A stretch of 64,000 nt of DNA from Syngnathus acus (GCF_901709675.1 NC_051095.1:18464456-18528455); one strand, 5' to 3'. Positions 1 to 11,560 are shown, numbered from the stretch's first letter. Translations and numbers: made by a program. Notes: a model not told the origin generated them from the sequence alone.

Positions 1-48
1 ACGCAAGCACGGGGCGAACATGCAAACAACATGCAAACTCCACACAGG
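1..48 (-). repeat. Fragment of GATG-tailed tRNA-derived SINE
   Basis: The first 48 bases match the middle of the complete SINE copy at 54785-55147 (compare 55031-55069, 'ggggagaacatgcaaact'). It lies in the same orientation, so the SINE sense strand is minus. It carries a small internal duplication of 'aacatgcaaa'. The copy is cut by the window edge on the left and stops matching at about base 48, so it is truncated. Confidence 0.7.
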
Positions 49-178
49 AATCAACTGAGTCAATTCATTTTTAATATTTGTTTCTTATTATTATTCTGAT
101 TGGTGGCACAGTGGTCAACCGGCCGACCATGCACGTTTTTGGAAAGCGGAAGGAAACAAGAGTACCGGAGGAGACTCA

Positions 179-202
179 CCCCCCCCCGCCCCCCCCCCCC
201 CC
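179..202. repeat. Poly-C tract
   Basis: A 24-base C run interrupted by a single G at 188. It is simple sequence, and the exact length may be an assembly estimate. Confidence 0.9.
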
Positions 203-1433
203 GAAAGTGCTCACCAGTGTTCCACTATGCCGCCTGTGGTAATAATAATTGTAGATATTTTCACATTTATAATTTCCAGTATTTTATGGTATGTAGTTTT
301 AATGTGGTTTTCTTTCCCTTTATTTATTTTTAAACATAATTTTTATTTGGTCATTATAAGATCTTTGTATATACTGTAGTTTATCAGAGGTAAAATTTTA
401 TTTAAAAGCAGAGGAAGCAGTAGTTATAGTAAAAATAACTATAACACTGTCAGATTGGCATTAATTTAACACTAGTTTCTATTTGTTGTACTGCATTACT
501 TCATCCTGTACTTTTGTTAATATTTGGCCCTGCTCATGTAACTGAAAAAAGCCTCCTGTTTCACTTTTGTGATGACAATGCCATTAAATACTTAAAGACA
601 ACCATTTTAAGGCAGATTTGGATGAGATCAGCTCATTAGTCACTAGCAGATTGTTTAATTAATGCGATTCAATGCGTTATTAAGCACATTTCAGTTAATG
701 TGTCCATGATTAATGCATAATCTTCATTTGGCAAATACAGGAGGTTCTTATCTTCAGTACGAAGGCTTGTAATTTAGTTCCTTTAGTTCTAAATAACCAG
801 CTATTTTTGTATTTTGAGCTGAGAGCAGAACTATAATCATTAGTTCATAGACGACTCATCTCGGTGGCTTCCATCAAACAACTTTAAGGGAAAACTTTTG
901 CAAAAACTAAAATTTAACTAAAATTAAATATTTCAAATCAAATAGTCTTTGTGAAGATATAATCGAGCCAGGAAGATTTTGTGTATGAGAATTGGGGAAA
1001 AATATAAAAAGTAGAAATGTGAACGTAGTATAGTCTCCTTTGGGAAAACTGTGCATCCAGTGCTGTAAGAATTACAGTACAGTCTTTCTGCGCCTCATGT
1101 ACCTGACTCTTGGGCAATAAATTCTCATCTTTATAACAACAAATATCTTGCAACAAGCTACTTCAGAAATCTGGTTGATCATTGGTTGAGCTACTGCTTC
1201 ACACATTTCTCTTTAACAAAGTTAAGATTTACATGGGAAAAAACGAATCAGCTAACATGAACAGTTAATAACTGTAATTCAAGAGCATAAATCTAGATCG
1301 TTGTACATTTTCTGTTAAAACAGTATCTTACTCTATAAATAAAATAAAATGTTCATCCCTGCATGCAAATTAACAGTTGATGCTTGGTTAAGAATAACAA
1401 ACTAATCCAACAGTATAAAGCAGTTTGGATAAT

Positions 1434-1487
1434 GGATAGATGGATGGATGGATGGATGGATGGATGGATGGATGGATGGATGGATGG
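1434..1487. repeat. (GGAT)n microsatellite
   Basis: About 13 copies of the tetranucleotide GGAT, the first one imperfect, followed by a G-rich run to about 1505. The short open frame of repeated MDGW across it is an artefact of the tetranucleotide. Confidence 0.95.
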
Positions 1488-1517
1488 AGGGGGAGGGAGG
1501 GAGGGATGGAAAATAGT

Positions 1518-1980
1518 ATTTTCTGTCAAGCGGTGAAGGTGTCACGTGCCGTGCCAGAGCACGCTCGGCCGGCAACTTCACTCAGCCACACCCCTTTCGT
1601 TACCGTAATGTCTGTCACCTGCTTTCTCTCGTTGTCTCGTGTATTTAAACCCTGCCCGTGTGTTCCTCCTTGTCGGTGTCTACTGTTGTGCTCCATTCCT
1701 GTCCGCGCCCAGTGTTCCTGTCATCTGGTTTCCCCCCGGTCTTGTCTGGAGGCTCAGGGTCAGAATTTTATCCTTGTCCAAGTGGACTTCTGTCGGTCGG
1801 TCTGTCTGTTTGCTGGCCGTGAGTCTCTATCCCGTCTGTGTCTTCGGTTCCCCACCTACCTCCCTTCCAACTCCCTTTCCCTTCAAGAAAACCTGGTTTA
1901 AGCTGCATTTGGTCGCCCTGGCTCAAATCATTCCTGACAGAAGGTAGGCACTGGTTTCCTTCACCGCTTGACAGAAAAAT
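1518..1980. repeat. Palindrome split by an LTR insertion
   Basis: The left arm is 1518-1539 and the right arm 1958-1980. The reverse complement of the right arm repeats 'tttctgtcaagcggtgaagg' perfectly for 20 bases. If the 400 bp LTR and one copy of its 5 bp target duplication are removed, the arms come within about 13 bases of each other. The ancestral sequence was therefore a roughly 60 bp hairpin, possibly a tiny foldback element, that took an LTR retrotransposon at the arm/loop junction. Confidence 0.75.
1540..1939 (+). mobile_element. Solo LTR, probably Ty3/Gypsy type
   Basis: The segment begins TGTCACG and ends CCTGACA, giving the TG...CA ends with short inverted repeats (TGTCA/TGACA) typical of LTRs. 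It is flanked by a perfect 5 bp target duplication GAAGG (1535-1539 and 1940-1944). A TATA-like box TATTTAAA lies at 1642-1649 in a GC-richer promoter-like context. No primer-binding site, internal gene or second LTR follows, so it is a solo LTR left by LTR-LTR recombination. The Gypsy assignment rests on the 5 bp duplication and general resemblance to fish Gypsy LTRs. Open frames across it encode nothing recognisable. Confidence 0.75.
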
Positions 1981-2245
1981 ATCCAATTTCTTTTGTGTAA
2001 TTGCATTGCATTAAAATTAACCCTGGGAGTTTTGGCAAAGACAAGATAGTCTAGATGGGAACACCAGAAATTTAACCAACTTTTCAATATTGCTCTGTTT
2101 ACCCATCAGTACTTCAGGTACACTTTAATCTCCTGCTATAAGACAAGCGAACAGTGAGGCAGGCATACGTGTGCATTTATGATAGGCTTCATGAAGCACA
2201 AGAAGGTACACAATTTAAGTAAAATACAAGAATTGTCAAAATACA

Positions 2246-2318
2246 GGGCAGCTGTGGTTCAGGGGGTAGCGCAGGTGGTCCAGTAACCGAAGGGCCAGCT
2301 GTTCGAATGCCCGAGTCA
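2246..2318 (+). repeat. tRNA-like SINE head
   Basis: The sequence has a box-A-like 'gtggttcagggggtagcgc' near 2254-2272 and a box-B-like 'gttcgaatgcc' at 2301-2311, the spacing of a tRNA-derived pol III promoter. Wording of this kind ('cagctgtggttcaggggg') is common at the 5' end of teleost tRNA SINEs. The 3' body is not clearly preserved after about 2325. A cloverleaf is not evident, so it is not called a tRNA gene. Confidence 0.6.
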
Positions 2319-2422
2319 CAATTTATTCATTGTGGACGCTTTGACTGGGTTCCAGAAATTACAGCATAATTATTATGACGAAGCAGATCTAAGACAGACG
2401 CACGGGCCGGCAAGTGGTTAGG

Positions 2423-2455
2423 AAGGTAGTTGGTAGGTAGGTAGGATGAAAGGTA
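2423..2455. repeat. Short degenerate GGTA tract
   Basis: 'ggtagttggtaggtaggtag' and neighbouring bases form a short degenerate GGTA/GTAG tract. It is the first of several on the same strand in this intron; see 11250-11560 for the largest. Confidence 0.7.
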
Positions 2456-3670
2456 GCTCGAGAAGATGTGGCCTTCCATTCATAATGTCATAAATAAGAC
2501 ACAATAATAGGTCTGGTGTCATGACACACGTTTCACATAGTCTTGGGGTTTACATAAACCGCCCTTTCCGTGTTCCAGCCATTGGCATCTAAATAATGAA
2601 TACCCTGTCACTTGTTGTAATCCTTCAGCTACCACAACCCCCCCATCATCCCCCTCTCAAGAGGAGTTCAAAGTCAGACAGAGCACTTATTCTCATTCGA
2701 CAGCCAGCATTCAAAACAAAAAGTGCTTTCACCCTGCGAAAATAACATTCTTGCCCTCTGTGTCTAGTTTAAGTTGTGCACCAAAATATAGTACATGTTA
2801 TGTTAATCAAGTTGGGTTTACATGAGCTACTGCAGATCTCAGCAGTCCAGAAAATTTACAATAAATTTTATTGTGCAGTTAACCCACACATATTTGGGTT
2901 TGAGCATTTGTGAATTTGCCTATTCACCTATTGGCTTTTTATTTATTTTATCACCAATCTTATTTTATTGATGTTTTCTTTTTAGATGGTTTTTTTGTCA
3001 GAACCCTGGCCTTAGGCATCAGGTGCTAATTAACATACAAGCTACATTAACAGTAAAATGCACCTTTCAGCCATCTGTGATGGATGACAAACAAGCAAAA
3101 AAAAAGAAGGAATGGAAGAGAGAAGTGAGCACTTATAAAAGGTGGCCTTAATTAGACGGAATGCTCGCCCGCTTGGAGAATTCTCTCATGTTCTTCTGGG
3201 ATGGGAGGGGAAAAAAGCTACACTGATGAGCGCCTATCTGTTTAAGTGGCCTTTTATTGAGGGATAAAAAGCTCCCCTTTGCCTCTGTTCCTATCCACTG
3301 CCTCACAACACCATTATGGAAGAAGTGAAGGTGGTCAGGACACGGGGACCAAGGATTTCTAAACAAATGATGCCTATATTCTGTAAGTGGGATGCTAAAT
3401 GCAATTGAATCAGTACTCCATGGACAGCAGCCATTATAATGGATAATAGTACCGTAACATTCGGACTATAAGTCGCGTTTATTTCTCATAGTTTGGGTGG
3501 GGGGGCGACTTATACAGAGGAGCGACTTGTATGTAAATTTTTTCACTAAGTGAAACCGCGATAAACAAACCGCGATGTAGCAAGGGATTACTGTAATTTG
3601 AATTTCAAGTGACGTCAGCAGCGCGGCGCAGCAGTTGTTTACATAAAGGACAAAGATTCGATCACGGGAT

Positions 3671-3775
3671 GATGAAGATGACGAAGGGCCCCACGTACTA
3701 CCGGCATCATTAGCGGCTTTGTTTCTAAGTGACGCGGAGGACGAAGAGTTTGAAGGATTTAAGAATTTGGAGTGA
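3671..3775 (+). pseudogene. Acidic C-terminal remnant of pogo-like transposase
   Basis: In one frame this reads DDEDDEGPHVL, then ALFLSDAEDEEFEGFKNLE, then TGA at 3773-3775. The same layout (LFQSDTEEEDFDGF) appears in the related element at 59857-60135 on the minus strand, which argues that both are the tail of one transposase family. Pogo/Tigger and CENP-B-type proteins typically end in acidic tails. The upstream catalytic DDE region is missing, so this is a fragment. Confidence 0.6.
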
Positions 3776-3798
3776 CACAGAAGATTTGAAAAACTATT

Positions 3799-4105
3799 AT
3801 GGCTTTTACGCACGCCCGGTCCTACTCTACGGAGCTCTCTTTCACCTCCGTGGATGGAAGTCGGGGGCCGGCGCTCGGCCGGGTGGCTGCCCGGGGACGG
3901 TGGATGGGGCTCGGACATGGCTTTTACGCACGCCCGGTTCTACTCTACGGAGCTCTCTTTCACCTCCGTGGATTGAAGTCGGGGGCCGGTGCTCGCCCGG
4001 GTGGCTGTCCGGGGACGGTGGATGGGGCTCGGACATGGCTTTTACGCACGCCCGGTCCAATTCTATGGAGCTCTCTTCCACCTCCGTGGCTGGAAGTGCC
4101 ACCTC
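3799..4105. repeat. 118 bp tandem repeat inside the Tigger-like element
   Basis: The unit starting 'atggcttttacgcacgcccg' occurs at 3799, 3917 and 4035, an exact 118 bp spacing, with a third partial copy decaying after about 4100. The unit is GC-rich compared with its surroundings. Because 118 is not a multiple of three, each copy falls in a different frame. This produces the staggered open frames here, and it is not protein coding. Confidence 0.9.
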
Positions 4106-7100
4106 CGGGGATGGAAGTCCACGCTGCCACACGCCTGGAAGTTTGTTTTGTTCAATAAAGAGCCGTTTACCAAACCCACGTCTTTCCTTGTACTTTGTTA
4201 ACGCTACAATATAGTTATATACTAGATCTGTGGAATAACGACGATGCTGACGCCAGGGCGCACGCGCGGCGTTGTTGACAAAGGATGAGGAATTTGATTG
4301 ATGGATTTAATGATTTGGAGTGACACAGATGGTTTGATAATATCGCTTATGTAATAGTTATTTGATATATACCCGTTATATGGGCCTGTGGAATATTTTG
4401 AAGTGCAAGCGCCGTCAGCGGCGGGCACCCATTGTTGACATAAAGGACGATCGATGGATTTAATGAATTGGAGTGACACAGATGGTTTTATAAACGTGTT
4501 ATTTATGTAATAGTTATTTGAATAACTCTGAATGTTACGTCAAGCCCGTTCTCAGCTCTTCGTTTCTGTTTATGTCACGTTAGCATACCTATCGTTTAGC
4601 CTGTTGTTGCTCGTTCATGTCTGTTCTTGGTGTTGGATTTTGTCGAATAAATTTCCCCCAAAATGCGACTTATACTCCGGAGCGACTTTTAGTCCGGAAA
4701 ATACGGTATATCCTTTATCTCCTGTATCTGTCTGTCTGTCCTACGGACTGTCAAGTCAATATATATAGTAGAATACGTTTGTGTGCGTGCATGTGTGTAT
4801 GTGAGTGTGAGCGTGCGTGGTTGTGTAAATACTTGAAAGCTCCAGGGCTAGGGGGCATATATTGAATGCACTACAACATAACAAGAGAGTTAACAAGAAA
4901 CCGGATTCAACCATATTTAGATGTAAGGAAATGAAGAAAAAAACCAAGTCAATAGTTCAATCTTATTTCTGTTTTTCTTTCTTTTTTTTAACTTTAATTC
5001 GGGTGAGTGACTCACTACATACAAAGACGTTGATAAAGTAGCAGAATGACCTCCCCACATCTCCATCGCTCTGCTTTTGAAGTAAACCTCCAATGTCATT
5101 TCTACAAAGAAGCAGCAAAAATTAGTACAGCAGAAGTCTTGATTATTAAAGGTTTGATTATTGAGGGTTTGTAAGAATACAATCAACCCCAGTGCTGTGT
5201 CAAGGGGTGAAAAAAAGACAATACAGAAATCAGTCCAGTCTCTCTTTATATTTTTCAAACTTTAAATAAAAGCTTGGTTATTAAATAAATAAACTCACCA
5301 ATAAAACTATTGCCATATAAAAAGAAACTGAAAATTAAGAGAGAACAAAAGTGACTCAAGTTTTATCAATATTGTTTTAGATTGCTCAAAGTGTGTCCAA
5401 TTCCTATCATGTAATAGGAAAGTTATTAAGGCAAGAGATTCACCTTTAATACTGTCTGTTTCATTTTTAGGCTACTTTGGATAAGACGGCTAAAACATCA
5501 GCACTAACCGAAAGTGACTGAGCAAACTCAGATTGATGGAGTTAATGGATGAAATCATTGTGTCACAGAGTTGTCCCCTTCCTCCCTGCCCTCCCGTTAC
5601 TATTTATAGGCTGCACATGTCAGGGGGGGGTTTCATCCAGATGCTTTATGGTGCATATCAGATGCGGTATTATAGTTTTAAGCACATTCACCACGTCCGA
5701 CTCAATCTCTGGAACTCTTTGTCAAGCCTGCTTGATTGTGAAATAATGGACACTTTTTTTCTGGTGTCCTGCTGGCGGAGGACATCAGGGCCAACAAATG
5801 GCTACGGATATAAATAAAAAAATGTGACACTCTTTGAAATTGAGTGAGAAGTTGTCGAGCCAAAGAGGGCAAATTCACAAATCCAGAAATTAACTTTCAA
5901 CTGAGGTTATCGGCAGTCATTGTGTGATTGTCACTGCCGTGCTGATGACGGTCAAAAGGCCATTTGGATATCAACATATAAAAGATGCTTTTGTTTCTTT
6001 TTCTCTTTCAAACATCAGAGAATAGGACTCTTGTCAATAACATTGACATTTGTTAATCCGGGCCAACAGGCTATCATCACAGCCATCAGATATTGTAGTT
6101 TGTCAGATATGTGCTGTGCACTCGGGCATTTTTGCTCAATTGATTAAAAGTGCCAGTCGTGCTTTTTCATTTGGAACGAGAGGTCGGGTGAAAACAAATT
6201 GTAGTTTTTAGAGTTGCAAAGAAGCTGACTCCTGGCTGTGGCTCTTTTATGTTGAAAGCAATCGGCACTGCCACCATGCATCTAATAATCTAAATACTTG
6301 AATTTGCATCATAAATCACAAGTGCAAGGTCTCTCTCTGACAATCCAGATTGTATCCAAGGCAAGATAAATTCACTGAGTCGAGGGATGTGATTGCAGAA
6401 ACGCAGTAGAATCAGTGGGACTAACTTGAGTCAGCAGAGACACTGGAAATGGTGCAAACTCAGAGGATTGTGTAGGATCGGGTGATGGACATAGTAAGTA
6501 AGCCGACCAACCACAGACACTACGGTAGGGCTGAATGAAATTGGAGGATAATCAAATTGTGATTTCCCCCCCAAGATAGGAATTGCGAATATGCGGTTAG
6601 TTTTTCAAGGTTCATTCCCATTGTATTTTTTAACAAAAACAAGCGATATATTATTCTGTAGTAAACAATAACTTTATAAATACAAAATAAATGTTCATAT
6701 AGGTTTGGCTTACACTAAATAAACTTAGTTTATTTGATTCAATTAAAGCTGAACATGCTAAACACTTTGACTTGCTGTTTTTCATTTAGAGACTGATAAA
6801 CAGTTGAGTATTTGTTTCTCAAATTGCAGCCTACATGATTAGAAAATTGCATTCTACTACATTGTAATGTTGATTTGAATTTGATGAATTGTTCAAGCTT
6901 GCACTGCAGGCTCGGATTTTTCACTTGTATCGAGCAGTTAACTCAAATTAGCAGACTAACCAGAAACACAGACAACTCAGTTGACTCAGTTGGATTGGGC
7001 AACTGACTTGAGTTAGACTAGTTGGACTAACCAAAAACACTGTGGATTCATCCTTTTTGGTTCACTGACTAGCGTACTCATTAGAAACACTGAAGTATGT

Positions 7101-7255
7101 ATATCTCATGACTTAACTCAAGTTGACAGCGTCTATAAAAAATGTGATTGAGCCTTTCTCAATTGTGCTCCTAATTATGAGATTGCAGGATTCAATATCT
7201 TGTCTTCTGAATGCAGCTGGGAGGGAGGTGGACTCGTTTTTAAGATGCTCTAATA

Positions 7256-8155
7256 CAGTGGTCCCCAACTACCGGGCCGCGGACCGGTACCGGTCCGTGG
7301 GTCACTTGGTACCGGGCCGCGGAGCCGCACAGGAAAAAAAATTAAAAAAATCTTTTTTTTTTTTCTTTTCATTGACGATCAATTCATTCAGGTTAAGACG
7401 CTCGTCCCGGTCACGTGACATGTTTCCCCAGTCGAGCCCGCAAAGCTAGCAAAAATGAGTAAGAATTTATTTTGAAAAATATAAAAAATTTGGCGAATCT
7501 CTCCCAATTACATCTGTCGGTGCATCTGAAAAATAAGGACTCTTGACACAGGGCGCTCGTCTCGGTCACGTGACATGTCACCACAGTCAAGTCCGCGAGG
7601 CAAGCAAAAATGAGCAAGAAACAGAGAAGTTTGGAAAGCTTCTTCGGAAAGGGAAAAACGTCCAATGAGGACACTGAAGAAGAAGAGGCTACGACTTCTA
7701 AGAAAAGGAAAGCTGCATTTAAAAGAACATTTCTGGAGTCCTACTTAAAATATGGATTTATCGCCACAGGTGACTCTGTGCACTCCGCATATGTGGCGAA
7801 AGGCTAGCTAACGAGGCAATGAAGCCTTCAAACCTGCTTCGGCACATGGAGACCAAGCATCCTGCATTTAAAGACAAACCTTAACCACTTCGGGTGTCAT
7901 TGTCTCCGATTACGCCTAGATGGGAACGGCTCATTTCTGAGAAAAGAGCTCGGTGCTCCCACTAATTCAACGTTTTATTTTTATGTGGTTTATATTTGTT
8001 TTTATGCCAGTCGTATCATTTTATTTCATCCTATTTATATATATAAATATTTAAATAATAAATATATAAATATATTTATTTATATAAAGGCCGGTCCGCG
8101 AAAATATTTCTGACACGTAACCAGTCCGTGGTGCAAAAAAGTTTGGGGACCACTG
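7256..8155 (+). mobile_element. hAT (Charlie-like) transposon, 900 bp internally deleted
   Basis: The ends are 'cagtggtccccaact' and 'gtttggggaccactg', a 14-15 bp inverted repeat. A perfect 8 bp target duplication CTCTAATA (7248-7255 and 8156-8163) is diagnostic of hAT. The interior includes GC-rich 'accgggccgcgga' subterminal repeats and the first part of a BED-type transposase (7610-7887), but no catalytic core. The perfect duplication suggests a fairly recent insertion. Confidence 0.9.
7610..7807 (+). pseudogene. hAT transposase N-terminus, broken BED finger
   Basis: The open frame begins MSKKQRSLESFF, has a Lys/Arg-rich patch (TSKKRKAAFKR, a likely nuclear localisation signal), then YLKYGFIATGD, and stops at the TAG ending at 7807. 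In a different frame just downstream (7808-7885) the sequence reads ANEAMKPSNLLRHMETKHP, the second half of a BED zinc finger with its H-x-K-H. A small deletion thus removed the cysteine pair and shifted the frame. The family is the ZBED/SCAND3-like hAT transposases. It is non-functional. Confidence 0.75.
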
Positions 8156-8165
8156 CTCTAATACA

Positions 8166-8563
8166 CAGGTGTCGAAGTCTGGGCCGGGGGCCAGATACGG
8201 CCCGCCACGTCATTTTAGTAGGCCCGCGAAGACAAATTGTGCATCGCATTTGTCAATTCCAAAATTTCAAATTGTTTTCACTTTTTAAAAATAGAGCTAT
8301 TGTTAGCAAGTTTTATTAACATTCATTTATTTTTTTTAATTTTTAAATATTTGATTTGATTTCAATATTTTATTTTTAAATATTTGAATGGTCTTTATTA
8401 GTCTCTCTTTTGAAAAGTAGTTATTCATCAGTGTGTTGTGTAGCCTATACTATGTATATATACAATATGAGACGTTCATACATTGGGTTGACAATTTTAA
8501 TGGCCCTTTTATAGCAAACTGTCTATGATGCGGCCCGCGATAAAAAGAAGTTTGACACCCCTG
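8166..8563. mobile_element. hAT-like MITE, 398 bp
   Basis: The ends are 'caggtgtcgaagtct' and 'aagtttgacacccctg', near-perfect inverted repeats. GC-rich 'ggcccgc' motifs lie just inside both ends (8199, 8222, 8531). The flanks CTAATACA (8158-8165) and CTAATAGA (8564-8571) form an 8 bp target duplication with one mismatch. The left duplication overlaps the right duplication of the hAT element ending at 8155, so this element landed at the edge of the older insertion's target site, or the reverse. There is no coding capacity. Confidence 0.75.
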
Positions 8564-8939
8564 CTAATAGAAGGGGCCTGGATGAGTACCAGTGATGCCA
8601 GCAACGCATTAGAATATGACCCGATGCCTTAATATATTAAAAAAAATTCTTAGTTTGTAACTGCATAGCAATTATTAATGACAGCCAAATCACAGAAAAC
8701 AAACTGCCACTTACCATTCATTATCAAGTGGTAGTGCCATTAACTGCCTCTTGAGTACAGCAATCAGTGACGTTTGACAATGCTTGAATAGGAATAAAAT
8801 ATTTTTCAATCACAGTATTTCCTCATGTATGTACATGAAAAAAGAATACCGTAATAAAATACAGGTGGAGAACTCATTCCTTGGTAAAGACACGGAAAAC
8901 TACTGTACATTATACCGTAGGAAACTAAAAAGGGGAACT

Positions 8940-9062
8940 ACAGTATTTTCCGCACCATAAGGCGCTTTGGGTTAAAAGGCGCAGACTCAATTTCAGGGGC
9001 TCTTCTGTACTTAATCCACACATAGGGCACACTTGATTATGCGGCGCATGCATGCCATGACT
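8940..9062. repeat. Related 'TATTTTCCGCACCATAAGGCGC' MITE fragment
   Basis: The sequence 'cagtattttccgcaccataa' followed by 'ggcgc' blocks (8961, 8979, 9042) resembles the ends of the CCGTAATTTTCCGGACTATAAG family, with GGCGC in place of GTCGC. No matching right end was found, so it is taken as a truncated copy of a sister family. Confidence 0.5.
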
Positions 9063-9289
9063 TATGGTGAACAAAAAAAAAGTACTGTGTTTATAGCTTG
9101 AAGTGAAGCATTTTGGGGCTTCACAAAAGGTACATTACATGTATTATATTGTTGACAGTGTTAAAAAAACACAATCTCTACCTCAAGAAAAAAGAAAAAA
9201 ATACCTGGATTGCAGCACATTCAGGCTTAACAAGAAACACCCACGAAATGCTTTAAAAAGCATATTTATGTTAAATGAAGTCCAACAAA

Positions 9290-9461
9290 TACCGTAATTT
9301 TCGGACTATAAGTCGCACCGGAGTATAAGTCGCACCAGCCATAAAATGCCCAAAAAAGTGAAAAAAACCATATATATGTATATAAGTCGCTCCTGAGTAT
9401 AAGTCGCCCCCCCACCCAAACTATGAAAAAAACCGCGACTTATAGTCCGAAAATTACGGTA
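9290..9461. mobile_element. 172 bp pogo/Tigger-like MITE
   Basis: It is flanked by TA (9290-9291 and 9460-9461). The inverted ends 'ccgtaattttcggactataa' and the reverse complement of 'tatagtccgaaaattacgg' match perfectly. Between them 'tataagtcgc' recurs four times at about 20 bp or wider spacing, so the whole element is little more than two sets of end motifs back to back. It is the cleanest copy of the family in this window. Confidence 0.85.
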
Positions 9462-10487
9462 AATAAAAATTTGTCGTTTCAGACCATTACTTGTGTGAGA
9501 ACTCAGTTCTTGAGTAATCACCGTTACCAAGCACCAATTCCACTAGTACATTTAACACATACAATTTCCCCAAAAACTAATGAAAGTTTTTGAAAAACAT
9601 ATTTACTATATCCCAATATAGCATTTTTGTTTTTTAACTTGCATGAAATTAGTGGCAATGTTTATTTTCTGTTCTTCTAATTTCTATTTCCTATCGTAAA
9701 ATGGCCAATATAAGGCGGCCTGGTGTCGGCACAATTCACGAGTACCGATACTAAGAAATAAGGGTGTGCTGTGAAGTTCGTATTTTGGGATATTTTGACC
9801 AACTTTCGACAAAAGTTACCTTATCAAATGAGCTACGAGCACACTCACAAAGGCCTGTTTCCTCCTTTGGGTTGAGTGGTTCTGGGACTGGCATTGCTTG
9901 CTGCAAACGACATACAAAAGCTCTACATCATCTGCATAAGCAGGCCAACTGTTTGCCAGTGTGCTGCTATACCTTGCAACGCTCTGTCTGGCTTGAAACA
10001 ACAGTGTCATCTCTATTAGCTCAAGTGTTTACTCAGACAGCTTTCATCTTGGACACAGAGCGCGTCCCACTGCCGTGATTAATGCATCGCCACGGCGGAA
10101 CAGGGCTCTCTCGACGCTCTTTGGTAAACTGCTCCCACAATCACCCCTATCCCCCTGCCGCCGCCAACCTCCCCCGCCCGATCTTCCCTTTAATGTGCCT
10201 CGACAATGAAGAGATTGATAGTGATCATTATGCTGGTCCCAAAGAGTAATGTCACGTCCCGGCGTGAGCCAAGCCACTTCATAATTCAAGCACCGCTGCG
10301 GGTCGCGCGAATGCTTCGTGACCGGCGACCACGAACAGCTGCGGCTGTGTCATGTTGAACCAGAGAGGCTGCCAGCCTCTACCGCTGCGTCTTGCTATTT
10401 TGTTGGCGGATTAGCCATATTGGGGGAAAACAACGCAACACTGCGTAGCTTGTCTCCCAAAAGTTTGAGTGGCGTCTAAGTCGGCAG

Positions 10488-10580
10488 GGAGGTTATGTAG
10501 GTTAAATCTGTAGGTAGTAGGTGGGTAAAAGGATGGCTAGTAGGTAAAGGTAGGTCGGTAGGCAAATAGATGGAAGATCA
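10488..10580. repeat. Degenerate GTAG/GGTA tract
   Basis: Irregularly spaced GTAGGTAGTAGG-like units in the same orientation as the other GTAG tracts of this intron. No unit is long enough to be called a microsatellite. Confidence 0.6.
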
Positions 10581-11249
10581 GTATGGAGGTGCAAGAGATG
10601 GTTGACTAAAAGAGAGAGATGATTTCTCATTGGTTTTCCATACAATATGCCACTCTTTGTGATGCTGTATCAAATCGCATCCCCTACAAAGTGGTTGTTG
10701 CTCACCCTCCTTTCCTCAGTGAGTCTCTCACCTTGACATTTTATAAGCCGGCGTAAACGACAACCCGAGGGTCACTCTGTATTTGCTTAGCCTTTCGCCC
10801 CGAGCCCTCATAGCCTGCTTCATTTGTTTATCTGTCTGTGTTTAGCCCACCCGGTCCCCAATCTTCTTACAGCTTAGCATTTAAATTGCTCGATCCGCCG
10901 CACGTTTTTAACACATTACACTGATGAAAAAAGTGCAATGCTAATCCCTGGGGGTGGCCGACCTTATCCGACTAAACACCTGACAATGAGAATCTGTTGT
11001 GCAATGGAAAAGAATGTGTCTAACTATACTTATTGACTTCTGATGTGGTAGCTACAGGTTGGAATTCCAGTCTTGGAAATATTTTGGACACTGAAAATCA
11101 TTGATACCTTATCTATTCTCTGTTTGTGAATTTAAACCCTATTTTTAGAACCTATCCGCAGGTATTTCCTGTATTTATTTATTTATTGAAAGTATTCCTC
11201 TAATTTTGAACATTCATCAGTTATAAAATTAAATGGGATCTCAGTTGTG

Positions 11250-11560
11250 TAGTAGATCAGTAGGTAGAAATAGAAGATAGTAGGTAGGTAGGTATTACGT
11301 AGAAGGCATGGAGGGAGGCCGCTCAGTATGTTGGTATGTTGGAAGGTAGATAATTGGTAGGTAAGATGTAGATAATTAGAAGTTCAATAACTAAGCAGGT
11401 GGATAGGTAGAGAGGGAGAGAGTGATCGAGGGGGGGTGTAACTTGTAAGTAGGTAGGTAGGTCAGTATGTCAGTTGGCAGGTATAGGTAGAGAGGTAAAG
11501 GTTAGGTTGGTAGGAAGGTTGGCAGGTACTGTAGTTAGGTAAGGTAAGGTAGCTGGTTCG
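11250..11560. repeat. Degenerate GTAG/GGTAG tract
   Basis: Over about 310 bp the + strand is dominated by GTAG, GGTAG and GGTTG units separated by variable linkers ('agtaggtaggtaggtattac', 'gtaagtaggtaggtaggtca'). The apparent open frames on the minus strand, rich in Thr/Tyr/Pro/Leu, are products of this composition. Confidence 0.75.

Larger units (their letters stand above)
3450..4708 (+). mobile_element. Pogo/Tigger-like non-autonomous transposon, 1.26 kb
   Basis: It is bounded by TA dinucleotides and inverted ends (left 'ccgtaacattcggactata', right ending 'ttagtccggaaaatacgg'). Just inside both ends the motif GCGACTTATAC/GGAGCGACTT is repeated, as expected for subterminal transposase-binding sites. 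The interior holds the last residues of a transposase (3671-3775), a 118 bp tandem repeat (3799-4105), an AATAAA signal near 4154 and three copies of 'ggagtgacacagatggttt'-like sequence (3769, 4317, 4462). TA target duplication plus the N-terminal transposase peptide found in a sister copy at 40769 place it in the Tc1/mariner superfamily, pogo/Tigger branch. It cannot encode its own transposase. Confidence 0.75.

Noticed and set aside
2246-2318. Functional tRNA gene
   Set aside because: Box A and box B words are present, but no complete cloverleaf or discriminator region is evident and the wording is that of a SINE head.
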